A DNA stretch of 64,000 nt from Paulownia fortunei (Eukaryota > Streptophyta > Magnoliopsida > Lamiales > Paulowniaceae): assembly GCA_019321725.1 (NCBI GenBank), contig CM033113.1:1054001-1118000 (forward strand), in the 5' to 3' direction. The position numbers were made by a program, and so were the translations under genes. This document shows, piece after piece, positions 34,081 through 45,457 of this stretch. Position 1 is the stretch's first letter, and every line of letters begins with the position of its first letter. Below the pieces are notes generated by a model. The model saw only the letters and a program-made list of their open reading frames with translations. It made no database searches and was not told the origin of the DNA.

Positions 34081-35930
34081 TATTTTTTATATAAAAAAGA
34101 TGTAAAAATGGTAGTAGGTTTGAAAAGGTTTTTAGTATGTATAATTCTTGTTTTCAGTTTTGATAAAAAAAATTAAAATTAAAAATACATAGTACTTTTG
34201 ATGGAAATAAATAAAATAAATGTTAGTATGAAATTTTAAATAGTTAAAATTAGAAAAATAAAAAATAAAAAATAAAAAATAAAAAATGAAAAATGAAAAG
34301 AAACATGCTTTAACTTTTCTTCCGTTGCTAATACCCTCATGCGAAGTCCGCTTTCAGTCAATCCTTTTTATTTTGCATTAGTCACTGTTGGCATATGTTT
34401 TTTGTGTTTTAATTAGGTATTGCATTTTATATTATATGTTATAAATGCATATAAAATACTTAAAACATCGTATTAGATATATATTTTTTGTGAATCATAT
34501 ATACACTCAATAAAATATCCTCATTTTTTAAAAATAATCGAACAAAACTTGATATTTTTATAGAATTTTAGAATCATATATATATATATATTACATATTG
34601 ATATGTAATAAAGTTCTTTAGAACCTTTTAGTAATAGAGTAAGTGAGTAACTTGTTTTAAATATTTCGATAAATTTAAAACAATTCAAGATAAATATATT
34701 ATACTAATTTTTTTTTGCTTTCTACTTTTGTTTAATACATAATATATATTAAGTGCATATATCAATTTACAGATTACATAATTTCTATATTAATAAAATG
34801 AACAAGTGCACTTTTGTTTTTCTTTTGAGCAACTTAGCGGAGCGATCTCCATTGCCATAATATTTTGAATCTTTTATTAATGGCGTCATTTATTCTGATT
34901 TTGTTAATATTTTCGAAAGATCATGAGTTTTAAAATCTTATGATTACATATTTGCTATAATTGATGCTCATTGTGCCACTTTTTCACGCATATGCGATCA
35001 TCTACAGAAAAAGAAAAATAGATTATAAAAGGAGCATATAATATCGATATCTTATTTATGGAATATCTGTTATAATTATTAACCTTTATGAAATGTATTT
35101 TCTGATACATTAATTGAGAAAAGCAATGCATTTTCCTGAACCCTAATTTTAATTAAACGCGAAAGCAACATTGCATAACGTCAAATATATGGGGTACGTA
35201 TATTTGAAACTTTGAACAGAGCAATTGTCTTTCTTAAAATCGTGAAAACTGGAAATCAAAGCGCCATATGATCGTTCTCATCTCACATTCTGGATAGTAA
35301 TTTCGGCTTATGTTGTTTACAGTGATCTGTCCAGAGATAATTTTATGGCTTTCATATGTAGAGTTGTGCAAAATATTTTTTTGAACATGAGATATTAGAT
35401 ACACACAGTCTTTCCTATTTAAAAATAAATAAAAATCACGTACTTAAATATTATTAGGTACCTAAAATTGTGAACCACTAAATTATTAATAATAATATTA
35501 ATATTTTAATTTATACTATTAAAATCCAGTAAAATCCAGTCCAACAACTAACATATCCATTGGAACACAATACTAAATGGGTATTGCAAAATTTAGTTTT
35601 TTCAAAAAAAATTATACCACATCAATCATATAATATTTTATTCTAAATTATAGGACACACAAATCTTCATATCTCATTTTCCCTGTTTATTGTCAATAAA
35701 TAACTTGATCTATTGCATTGCATCATGTGTAATTGGTGCATTTGACTCAAAAAATTTGATATGACGTATGATTAGAATATTGATTGACCCTAACAATTTC
35801 TGAATAACCATGGAACGTAGTACATATGCCAAAAAATAATCTAAACACTTAATGACCACAAATGTCTTAGTCAAATGGATAAATGCCTTTTCAGTCTTTA
35901 ATGCCGTAATATTTGTTGTTGGATTTTTTT
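33653..35930 (+). repeat. Diverged copy of the 3' flank of the ankyrin-PGG gene
   Basis: Collinear with about 55690-58260. Anchors in order: ATTTATATTTCAGAGTA, TCCGTTGCT(A/G)ATACC, ATTGCATTTTATATTATAT-like, GAGCAACTTA, AACTGGAAATCA(A/G)AGCGCC, ATATCCATTGGAACACAATA, and AATGACCACAAATGTCTTA. The alignment ends near TTTAATGCCGTAATATTTG (35899 and 58244). No coding sequence is present. Confidence 0.85.
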
Positions 35931-38429
35931 TTTTTTAACGTTGGTATTTCTGGTCTTTCAAATTTCGAATGAATTGTGATGTACATTAAGATATTTGTAA
36001 GGGTAAAATAATCATTTGTCATGTAATTAAATTACTATTGAAGAGCACCTTAATGCACACATCCTACCAAATAGTACCATTAAAATTTAAATTATAAGAA
36101 AAAATAAAAAAAAAAGAACATAATTGTTCGAACCTACATCTACAAATAAAAAGGCCTAAGAATTAAAATACCCATCTTGTTTTCTCTTAATTTGATATTA
36201 TAATAAACACCTACGTATAGGTGAATTACACATGTGATCAAAATTAAATAAAAAAAATATCACAGCAATCAATTAAATGTATATTATGATTTTGTAATTA
36301 TATAAAAAAAATCAACTCTTACACTTTATCAACCTATATAAATACACTCTTTTCCTTATTCTTGGCAAGTTCATTTTGCATTTCTGCACTTGAGGTCTTG
36401 TTTCGTTAAAAGGACTGATTTGATCGTTCTCGCAGGTTGAAACAATTGATTGCTCCACCGGAGGATAGCAACATCAACAATTGTGAGTACGGTGATTTTT
36501 TCAGTAACAATTGATAATTTTTTGTTCTTTATTACAAAAAGAGTTATGAAAGATGCTTGATTTCTCGTACTTAGAGAAACCCTTTTCTTTTTTTCCTTTT
36601 TTTTTTTTCTAATTAACACATTGATAAAATGTATGACAATGTATAATTGCTAAAAAAATTCACTACCTGCAATTTTCTTTTTCTTCAACCATCTGAACAC
36701 TATTCGGGTCATTTGCTAGAACTCCACGAGTGCAGTGGGCGTATCAAATACAAAACCAAGGGGTCAATCATCAATGATGTACCTACGAGTAACAGTATGC
36801 ATACAGCATAGCCTGCTTGAGGGTAGCTTTTTTTTTCTTAGTGGGTAGCAAAAGTGATATCTTTCCACTATCATTACTCTGACATGAAAAATCGAATATG
36901 TATGATAATATAAATCAACAAAGATATACTGTTAAGACAGAATTTCCATTCTGGTTATTCTGCAAGCTTGAGTATACTAGGTGTTTAAGGTCCTAGTTTC
37001 AGTTAGCTAGGTTCTTACAACTTTGGACTCATTTCTTATGTTTGTTCACTATCTCAGCTCACAGTTTTTCTGAAGAAGGAAGGCTATATAGTTGAAAATA
37101 TTTTCATTTTTTAAGCCCTTGAGAACACCTTATCCTCAACTCTTCATATTCAAGCCATACATAAAAGCCTTGGTAAACAACAGAAAGGAATGCCAATCAG
37201 CACATTTTTCCCACTAAGATGAACCCATCCTGCATAATGTTACTGCAATCAAATTTGGCAACATCAGCCGTACAAGCATTTCTAGTTCATTGCAGTGATA
37301 TACTTGGAAAAGAAAAAGTAGTCACACCACATATCCAAAAAGTGGATGAACATCCCTCACCTCAGTTCCTTCAAATGCACACAAACTATAATTCATTTCC
37401 AGAAAAGATGATCATACAGATAAGTTGACACTAGAGCCATTTAGAATGAGAAAGAAATTCATTATTATGTATTTTATATCAAATTTCAATGGTATAACAG
37501 TTAAAGGCATAAGCTGAGTAATAGTAGACCCCAAAAAGATTCTGATACCTAGACATTTTAGCTGACAAACTGAGTCAAAATGGAAAAAACGGATACCGTC
37601 AAAATTAATGTTTCTTCTTCCATGTCCACTCTGAGCAACTTAGAATACCAAACACAGGCAACCTTACCACTATAAATACAGGATCGGTCATGTCCTTTTC
37701 TACCTTTAGTTCTTTACATATCTTCTCGTACCTTAGTAGATAATAGAGCTATTATGGGGTTTGCAACCAAAGTAAACACATTATAGGGTCAAGAATAATT
37801 GGACTTTGGTATGATGGCCAAAACAAAATTAAAAAGTACCAAATACTAATAATGTAAAACTAGATCCCCATAAGTTCAAGCCGAAAACATAAGACAAACC
37901 TAAACATGCCGTGAATATAGTCTAGACATCATTGCCAAGTTGCAAAAATACCATGACTCTACTATATTAAACAGTTCATACTGTTAATAAATCCACAAGA
38001 ACAATTACCCGCACCAAATTACAGATAAACAAGAAGTATGGAGCATTCAACATCAAAGAATAGAAATTTTGAATAAGGCGGTTCACAGCAAGAAATAAGA
38101 TCAAACACAATCCTAATTCTTATAGCAACAAACAACAAAAGCGTCCCAAAAACACACACCCCCATTTCAAAAGTTTTCAATTTTACATTTTTTTTTTTTT
38201 TTGCTTTCCAAGAAACTTACCAGCCCTTGCACATCAGTGTGGTATCAGAAATTTGTCGTTGACATGCAATTTCTTTTTCTTCAACCATGTGACCATGTTA
38301 ACTATATTGGGGGTTCTATGATAGAACTCCGTGAGAGTAGTTGGCACTTGGCACATTAATTTTGCCACTTTTCCTTCCAACCATAATCATTATTGACTTA
38401 CTCTGCCCAAGAAATGAGTAATCGAAAAT
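35931..38429. other. Intergenic with two exon-like fragments on the - strand
   Basis: No complete gene. On the - strand, segments ending at about 36664-36735 and 38225-38345 share ATGGTTGAAGAAAAAGAAA with each other and with a + strand copy at 51240-51440. The 38.2-kb copy is open for about 34 codons (EFYHRTPNIVNMVTWLKKKK). The similarity between the 36.4-36.7 kb and 51.2-51.4 kb copies extends through the following putative intron. I do not recognise the family. Confidence 0.4.
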
Positions 38430-39675
38430 TTAAAGTCAAAAAACACACACAAATAGAAAAAGTGATGTATTCTTAACTTGGGTATCTGATAGTTTATTTT
38501 GACAATCTTTAATGAAGATCATAATTATTTATACCATCACTTCGCGTGAAGACTGAATCATTAAAGTATATTGAAATCTCCTCATATTTAGAAGTGAATA
38601 TCAACACAGTTAGGATGATTCGACGGCCGAAAATCAGGAAGATAAAAGGGGAAGCGGTGGCCAGAGGTCGCAGAACAATGTTGAAGGAGCCAGTGGTGAT
38701 GGCAGCCGCCGGTCGTCTGCATCGGAATTTGGGGATGGCCGCAATTCAGCTTTCCATGAATCAATTAAAATTGCTCAAGTTTCCGTCACTCAACCGGGAA
38801 ACACGAATCCTACATCAGCACGTTGATATGGTGTAGATCTGTACTGACCCACGTAACTCACATCATAAGTAAGAAGATGGTACGATTTAAGTTGGGATGG
38901 ACCTTCACAGTTCGGATTATAGGGTGGGAGATAATTGGACAAAAGTTAGGTTGGAATGACAGAAAATTCTCCTGATATGGGGTTGAAATGGATTTGTAAG
39001 CAACGTCCAATGCAAAAGAGTTCAGTTATTGGTTGAGAAGCTTGGGCTGAGAATCAAATATTGAAACAGGCCAATGTGCTTGAGCTAATGAAAAAACCTT
39101 CAATTCTTTATGCAACAAAAGTAGAGAATATTGAGCTAATGACTATGCTTACTCGTATTGATCTTGTTTGGGACACCGAGAGCAAAGATACACTATATTC
39201 CACAATACTATTTTTTATAGATAAGAGAATGTATTTAAACTCATTCACCATATAAGAGCTATGAAAAATTTAGTTACAATCTCAAGAAATGAGAATGGTA
39301 ACAAAATTTTGCATTTAGGTGAGAAATTAGCACATCTTTGCTAACTGAGAAATTAGCACACCTCTAAGCAGAAGGAAAATGTTTCTTCTTCGAATGAAAA
39401 AAGAGCTATTGTGGTTTAAGGTGAGAACTGAAACAAAAATAGTTGGTTTTCCATAAAAACCCTACAAATCTCTTTCTTCTTGAAAAATGTTGAGTTCTTT
39501 AGAATTGAAACTCCATTAATCGTTGGAGAAGATTGTACCATTTTCATGTCTCGAGATGAAAAATAAACACAGACCAACCAAGAGAATTATTTTCCAAGGA
39601 GCACTAGTGCTTGTTGCAAGAGTGCAAGATATGGATGAAGCATACACTAAATTTTTGCATGCTCATGGCAAGTAA
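38430..39675 (+). pseudogene. Ankyrin-PGG pseudogene
   Basis: Three collinear parts match the gene at 52134-55023. 38430-38830 matches its promoter, leader and exon 1 (start ATG at 38615, CAGAGGTCGCAGAAC block). 39040-39420 matches exon 4 (ACTATGCTTACTCG, ACACTATATTCC, GAGCTATTGTGGTTTAAGGT). 39421-39675 matches intron 4 and the start of exon 5, up to TGCATGCTCAT. Exons 2 and 3 (ankyrin repeats) and the membrane domain are missing, and stops and frameshifts are frequent. It is non-functional. Confidence 0.88.
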
Positions 39676-40853
39676 AATTCTCACAGTTTTTATAGTTTTG
39701 ACGCAAGTGGATCGTTTACCTAGACTATCATATGAAATGAAGAATGTAACCAATTAAAAATGAATGGAATTCTTCATAGGATAAAAATTACAGAAGGAGT
39801 GAACTGGGTCATAACAGTTATATTTTTGTCTTTTTATATTGCAACACAAAGTTAGCTATAAATTTCCAATTCTATTTCCGTTCCTTCTCTTTTTTTTTTT
39901 TTTTTTCCCTCCCTATTTAAAGGAGTGAGTTAGGATGGATTGGAGAGAAGGGAGATAGGTGACCACATAGTGGAATTGCACGTAGTGAGACTGTGGCTAA
40001 TACTCTAATATATTGAGGAACAATTTTAATTTTTTTTGGATCGAGGAATTTATTAGAGTAAAAAATAAAAGAAACCATAATTTGAATAATTAAAGATTAG
40101 GATTTTGCTACAAGAAATTCAAATAAGGGAAACTTACCGAGCTACATATAGAGAGGATATTCAAATTGAATATTTATGGGCTAAGAATGCAAATTGCAGA
40201 GTGCTAAAAAGTTCTTCCATCATCTACTACAGGACGGTGCCAACTCCAACCAATTCGATTAAGGCAATTAATCTTATACAATATTTTTTCTTTATAAAAA
40301 CATAATTCGGCTTGCAATATTTCTTGATAATGAAATATTAAACCTAACCTTTGTGTGTGGACAAAATATTAAAATTGTAAATGCCAAAAGTCGTTGTATA
40401 TATATCATAATATATATTCTTATATTTTCGTTCCAACTAATGTACTTATTTTATACGTATAAAAAAAAAAAAAAAAAAAAGAAATCAGATATTGCTACCC
40501 AATAATTAAATGTTTAGCCGCTTGCTTTACGTGCTTTTAATACAAACACACCTAATTCGTTTTGGGTATATATTCGGACTCCACACACTTTACAAATGTA
40601 AATTTTGTGTATATAATTTAAGCCAAATAAATATTTAAGATAGGTATTTATGATATGAAATACAACATAAAATACCAAATTAAAACCAAATTGATCCAAG
40701 GGACCTAACAAAATGAATGTCTACGTACCTTGCTACATAGTATGGTATCAACTAACAAAACTGATCATTAATATATATTCCTGTTCACCATGTTTATTAT
40801 TTATTAATTTTCCTTTTTCTTATTTCTTCCCTAGCAAGTCCTAGAGCAACTGG
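39676..40853. other. Intergenic, no gene seen
   Basis: AT-rich, with T- and A-runs near 39890 and 40460. No supported gene. Confidence 0.45.
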
Positions 40854-40926
40854 CTATATATTTTAAGTATTGAAGCGTAAAACCAAAATGCATTGCCTTC
40901 TTACTCTTCTCTTAATTCTTCTTTAA
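40854..40926 (+). promoter_or_regulatory. TATA box and leader uORF of the Pro/Phe-rich protein gene
   Basis: CTATATATTTT (40854-40864) lies about 90 bp before the ATG at 40956. The leader carries an upstream ATG at 40888 that opens a 12-codon frame (MHCLLTLLLILL) closed by TAA at 40924-40926. Such uORFs can lower translation of the main frame; this is inference. Confidence 0.45.
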
Positions 40927-40955
40927 AAATAATATATACTTAAATTATTCAAGCA

Positions 40956-41450
40956 ATGAGGATGGCTTCTGGGACTATGTTTGTGGCCTTATTATTGAGC
41001 TTGATGGCGGCTATGTACATATGCGATGCTCGTCAACTTGAAGAAATTCAGGAGAAGACACAACAACACGAGTATGGAGCCGAAGAATATTCATCTAATT
41101 TCCCTTACAATTTTCCATTTCAGGGACCTGGAAATAATCCCGGCAATCCCTTTGCTCCAACGTCTCGCTCTGGCTTCCCATTTTCCTTTGGCTTCCCATT
41201 TTCCTTTCAACCACCTCCCCAACCTCAACGTCCATCATTTGGCTTCCCATTTTCCTTTGAACCACCTCCTCAACCTCAACGTCCATCGTTTGGATTCCCA
41301 TTTTCCTTTGAACCACCTCCTCAACCTCAACTGCCATCGTTTGGCTTCCCATTTTCCTTTGCACCATCTCCTCCACATCCACCGTTTGGCTTCCCATCTC
41401 TCACTTCCCAAACTAGTACTCCTCCTCCACCGCCACCTCCTCAAGCATAA
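40956..41450 (+). CDS. Secreted Pro/Phe-rich repeat protein (164 aa)
   Basis: Single-exon frame of 164 residues. Residues 1-25 form a clear signal peptide (hydrophobic core, cut near CDA/RQ). A short acidic region (28-45) follows. Residues 79-144 are a tandem array of a 17-residue unit GFPFSFEPPPQPQRPSF: three full copies plus a shortened one. The protein ends in a polyproline tail (TPPPPPPPQA). There are no cysteines in the mature part. The pattern resembles small cell-wall or apoplastic proline-rich proteins, but the GFPFSF repeat is not one I can assign to a named family. A second in-frame ATG lies at residue 3. The overlapping frame at 41026-41484 is a shadow of the repeat array. A coding-deleted relic of this gene lies at 27547-28060. 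Confidence 0.8.
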   Translation: MRMASGTMFVALLLSLMAAMYICDARQLEEIQEKTQQHEYGAEEYSSNFPYNFPFQGPGNNPGNPFAPTSRSGFPFSFGFPFSFQPPPQPQRPSFGFPFSFEPPPQPQRPSFGFPFSFEPPPQPQLPSFGFPFSFAPSPPHPPFGFPSLTSQTSTPPPPPPPQA

Positions 41451-42218
41451 GCTACCTACAGCACTGCAACAGCTTTATATATAGAAATAACTCAATATGT
41501 ACCACCGTGTTGAAATAAGTTCCCAAAGACAATAAAGGCGGGGAGAATAAACGGTACTGTTGGTGTGTTTACTTTGTGGTAATATGTTTTCACTTGATAA
41601 AGTGAAAACATTTGTGTACTCTTGTATTATTAGTTAATATATAAAGCTAGATTATTAACACATGAAAGTACGTTTTTTGTTTTTAATAAATTAATTACTG
41701 CGTTTATTAGTTATCATCATTAAAGTTATATATATAGATGTGAAATTGTGAATGTTAGAGGTGGTTGGACTAGAGGCACAAGCAGTCGACACCACACATG
41801 TACTATGATAATGATTTAGGCAAATGTGTCTGCAAACTCTAAGCCCCAAGTTCGTTGCATGGACACCAATGAATTGATCATAAGATTTAATGATTCTTTC
41901 ATACATATCCATAAAAGCATATCTGAAAATTCTATGAGATATATAATTCCCTAATTAAGTTTATTAATCAGACGTCAGGGAACAACAAAACAGTCACCTA
42001 AATGCGTCGAGCAAGTATTCATTTATTCATGATTCTCAGCAATCTGGGGTAACAAATTTCAGTTGTATTATATGTTAATTACAATAAGGATACCTATAAG
42101 TTACTGTTATGCACTTGCCAGTTGGTAAAGGCACATTTGATTTGGTGATATAATTATAGTTGTCCTGTAGAAAAAAAACCACTGCTCCTATATATTCTGT
42201 CGCAAAATATGTGGTTAA
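41451..42218. other. 3' flank of the Pro/Phe-rich protein gene
   Basis: 41505-41950 is the stretch that survives in the relic at 27547-28060. It contains the inverted motif TTTTCACTTGATAAAGTGAA, a potential hairpin shortly after the stop. No other gene. Confidence 0.5.
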
Positions 42219-42424
42219 TGTTAGAGTTATTAAAATGTTAAATGTCTTACCTCTCTAATAGTTTAAACTTTTGAATAAGATGATCATTCAATGTGGTATC
42301 ACAGTCAGACCAAATAAGAGTACAAATCTCACCTCCACCCACGGAACACGTGTTAAAGTTATTAAAATGTTAAAAATCTTAATCTCTTATAATAGTTTAA
42401 GTTTTTGGAATGAGGTGATCAACA
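42219..42424 (+). mobile_element. TRIM (miniature LTR retroelement), 206 bp
   Basis: Two direct repeats, 42219-42290 (72 bp) and 42351-42424 (74 bp), both begin TGTTA(G/A)AGTTATTAAAATG and end in CA. Two bases after the first repeat comes TGGTATCACAGTCAGACC (42293-42310), close to the initiator-Met tRNA primer site TGGTATCAGAGC. The internal part is only about 60 bp. The flanks GTTAA and CTTAA may be a 5-bp target duplication with one mismatch. This is the structure of a plant TRIM element. Confidence 0.78.
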
Positions 42425-42511
42425 CTTAATATCTGCAAATTTGGTTCTCTCTCGAGCAATGCAAGATGGCATATGATTTGCAAGTTGTTAGCTGACACTA
42501 TCTTTTTTTAG

Positions 42512-42604
42512 GTATCTGAGTTCGATCTTGTAGAATCCGACGCCATTGCTCAAAGGCAAAGCCTGCGGCAGTTGTCGGCCAAGATCTGGAGTTTGGGAAA
42601 TCAG
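42512..42604 (+). other. Isolated exon-like segment (31 codons), gene unknown
   Basis: A pyrimidine tract and AG at 42510-42511 precede an open stretch of exactly 93 bases (31 codons, VSEFDLVESD..., ..SLRQLSAKIWSLGNQ), followed by CAG/GTTATA at 42602-42607. The composition is coding-like and the splice signals are canonical. No neighbouring exon of the same gene is seen. It is either a captured exon or the remnant of a lost gene. I do not recognise the protein. Confidence 0.45.
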
Positions 42605-43052
42605 GTTATATACCAAAGGCTTCGAGTAAAAATGGATGCAAATTGTTGCCACACATCTTAATACTAAATGCCCACCATAAGTCTTATGTTGCTGATGGAA
42701 ATACGAAACATAATATTCTATTATATTCTCTAATACTGGTATTGTTATATGATTCCACTTGAGAGTATCATATGTGCACCAGCATAACGAACTTTTGCAC
42801 TTATGGACATGTACAAGTAAGGTACAGTAAATGTATTTGATTCCTTTGTCAAACAACAGTTGGCCATACCCTTCCTTGTTTTACATTATAAAACAATTTC
42901 TCTTGTAAGTTGTAAGCACAGCTAAACATAAAAAGTGGAGGACACACTCCCAAAAGTTTAAGGCTGTTAATGAAATAATCAAAGTATCGTTTTCAATATA
43001 GTTCTCTGATTCTTTTCGTCTGAATCTAAAACTAAAAATTTACGACACATGA

Positions 43053-43542
43053 TTGCCCTTTTTTAAAATAAATATCACATATTTACATTATGTGAAATAA
43101 TTGTTATAAAAAAATGTTATATTTATTATAAAGATAAACTATCACGTAATGATATGCATCATTAATATATAATTAGTATGTGCAGATAATTCTTGATTTA
43201 TGTTTAGTAAATGTAATCAAATATAATTTAACTATTAAATCAGTTTTACCATTATTGATTTACCAATAATTCCTAAATTTTATAATTGAGAATTATTACC
43301 ACTATAGTATTTATAAAACTTACTTGTTATGCATAAAATAGTTAATCATCTTAAGGCAATTAGTAACTACTATGAATCTTTACATTGATGTTATAAATAA
43401 TATTCCATTAAACTTATTATTATATATTGTGATGATAAGTAATAGCATAATTGATAATCTTAGTACAATAATCAATATACTTAAAATGGTAATCCTAATT
43501 CCACAAGGAGGTAAAAGACCATATTAACCTTGCGTTTCGTGT
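43053..43542 (+). repeat. Sulfiredoxin upstream region, duplicated at 32857-33346
   Basis: Collinear, about 80% identical partner of 32857-33346. It contains no coding sequence and includes the region where the sulfiredoxin promoter would lie. Confidence 0.85.
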
Positions 43543-43657
43543 ATATTATATATGGTTCAAGTTTATTAGGCCGTTCCCATCAGCATCACCATCTTTGTTC
43601 TGCCTTATTAGATTTGGATAATTCGTTTATCACTCATGCGTAAGAGGTAAAGAAAGG

Positions 43658-44838
43658 ATGGCAAATTTTATGCTCCAACTCCCGAACAATTTCAGGGCCT
43701 TCTCTGTTTCTGCTTCTACTTCCTCTAATGGTACTCACACCCTCGATTTCTCTTCACGTTTATAGTCTATTTTTCTGGTGTTTATGCTGCTAATATATTG
43801 ATCTTCGATACTGCTTGAAAACTTGGATCAGCCCTTGGGCGTCAGGGATTTTCTTGAAGTTCAATTACGTGTTCAATTCTCTCAGTGTGAAGGCACTTGT
43901 CTGGGTATTTAGACCAATGATTTTCTTGGTTCAAGACTGTTGGCCACTTGTCTGGGTATTTGCCCCCAGTGCTTTTCTTGGTTCAAGATTCTATTTACAA
44001 GATTCTTGGCCGCTAATTTCTCGGTAACAATATGTCAAAGTAGCTTTTTTTCTGCCAATTTTTTTGGTAATACTCTTTGTTATGTACTTCAATGAATTCT
44101 TGGCTTCAAGATTCTATTTCACGAGCTTATTGGGTCTCTCCCTTATTTCGCTTTAGCAAGAGCAGCGGTAGATTTATTTGATTTTTGGTAGAATTGTGTT
44201 CTTGTGGCTTCTTTATGTGTTGCTATATTTGTTCATACTCGTTGCATTTCTCCTAGATTCTATTTCACAATATTCTTGGCTTACTCTTTATATCACTTGG
44301 CAAAACAAGGATATAATTTTTCAATTCTTAGGTAAAATCATACTATTATAGTAGAGCTTTTGTGTCTGCCTGTTTTTATCGATTTTCATTGTATCTACCC
44401 TAATGGCTTCTTGGTATCAAGATTCTATTTTACAAAATCTTGTGCTGTTCTTTCAGTCTCTTGGTAAGGTTGTATGCAGGAGCTATATTTGTTGTGTCCG
44501 TCTTTGTTATTTCACATTGCATAGATAAATGAGATGTGCGAAATTGTCAATTGATTTATTTCATGATTAACTACATGCATTCTCTTGCCACATGTCGTGC
44601 AACATTAAGATTCTTGCCCAGTATTATTTTGAATCCTTCATGTAGCATGTGGATCTAAGTGCACAGTAATTTTTGGATTCCAGGATCTCCTCCTGGTGTG
44701 CCTCAATTTGGGGGACCACTAATTCTTGAACTTCCTCTGGATAAAATCCGGAGACCCCTCATGCGCACAAGAGCAAATAACCCACAAAAAGTGAAGGAAC
44801 TCATGGAAAGTATAAGTGAAATTGGGCTTCAAGTACCT
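43658..44838 (+). pseudogene. SRX: Sulfiredoxin, chloroplast type: exons 1 and 2 only
   Basis: Exon 1 (43658-43730) encodes MANFMLQLPNNFRAFSVSAS and on, a Ser-rich plastid transit peptide similar to plant sulfiredoxin. GT at 43731 and AG at 44682-44683 bound intron 1. Exon 2 (44684-44838) encodes PLILELPLDKIRRPLMRTRA and continues to IGLQVP, then GTAAGT. These 76 codons match the first part of plant sulfiredoxin, which reduces overoxidised 2-Cys peroxiredoxin with ATP. The following exon should carry the FSGCHR motif with the catalytic cysteine. I do not find it between 44839 and the next + strand gene at 52134. The gene is therefore probably truncated and inactive, unless the last intron is unusually long or the exon is misassembled. 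Confidence 0.8.
43891..44440 (+). repeat. Reiterated motifs inside sulfiredoxin intron 1
   Basis: CACTTGTCTGGGTATTT followed by TTTTCTTGGTTCAAGA occurs twice in tandem (43891-43944 and 43945-43998). A second motif, CAAGATTCTATTT followed by ACAA and TTCTTGG, recurs with changes near 43983, 44103, 44254 and 44415. Confidence 0.65.
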
Positions 44839-45457
44839 GTAAGTTTAATATTTCCCCTTTTTCTTTGTTGCATATGCCGAGTTGAGGTTGTGTTTTCTGG
44901 ATTATAATAATGAGCAAACAAGCATTTCTAATGTTTATGCCAAGAAACCGGCTTGATGTGATTATATGTTTGTGGAGTCGATGCTTACAGACAACAGTCA
45001 TATACGCATAGGCACCATATCTATTTAGAACTTATTGGTCGTTCCATGTATCTTATGTCTCATTTCCTGTTAGTCAAACAAGATTTGCCAATAATGGCTA
45101 AAACCTTGAGTCTAAATTCTTTCTTTGCCTTTTTTTTGTCTACAATTCTGTCGCTGAAATGTCTTAAAGATGTAGGATTTGAAATAATCTCAGTATAAAT
45201 TTTTTGAAGGATGCTCCTTTGAAGAGTTCACGTGAATTTTGTCAAAGAACTAACTACCACATGAAACAAGCTTTCAGCAATTCTATTGCTAATTGTGCAA
45301 GATTGAAATAGTTTAACAATCTCGAGTCCTAGTTGCCTCTAAAGTTTTTCTTTCCATAAAACTAATTTTTCAAAATTTTAATTAAATTTTATATTTATTT
45401 CCATTTTCTTGTCATTTTATCATTACTTACAAAATTTCAAACTAAATGTACAAAAAC
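44839..45457. other. Region after sulfiredoxin exon 2
   Basis: Starts as the putative second intron. No sulfiredoxin exon 3 is visible. From about 45340 the sequence resembles the end of the LTR-like element at 50590-50700. Confidence 0.5.

Noticed and set aside
41026..41484. 152-codon + frame in another phase, and two - strand frames, over the Pro/Phe-rich gene
   Set aside because: Shadows created by the 51-bp repeat array; only the 40956 frame has a signal peptide and TATA box.
42488..42856. 122-codon - strand frame
   Set aside because: It is antisense to the more convincing + strand exon at 42512-42604 and has no known motif.
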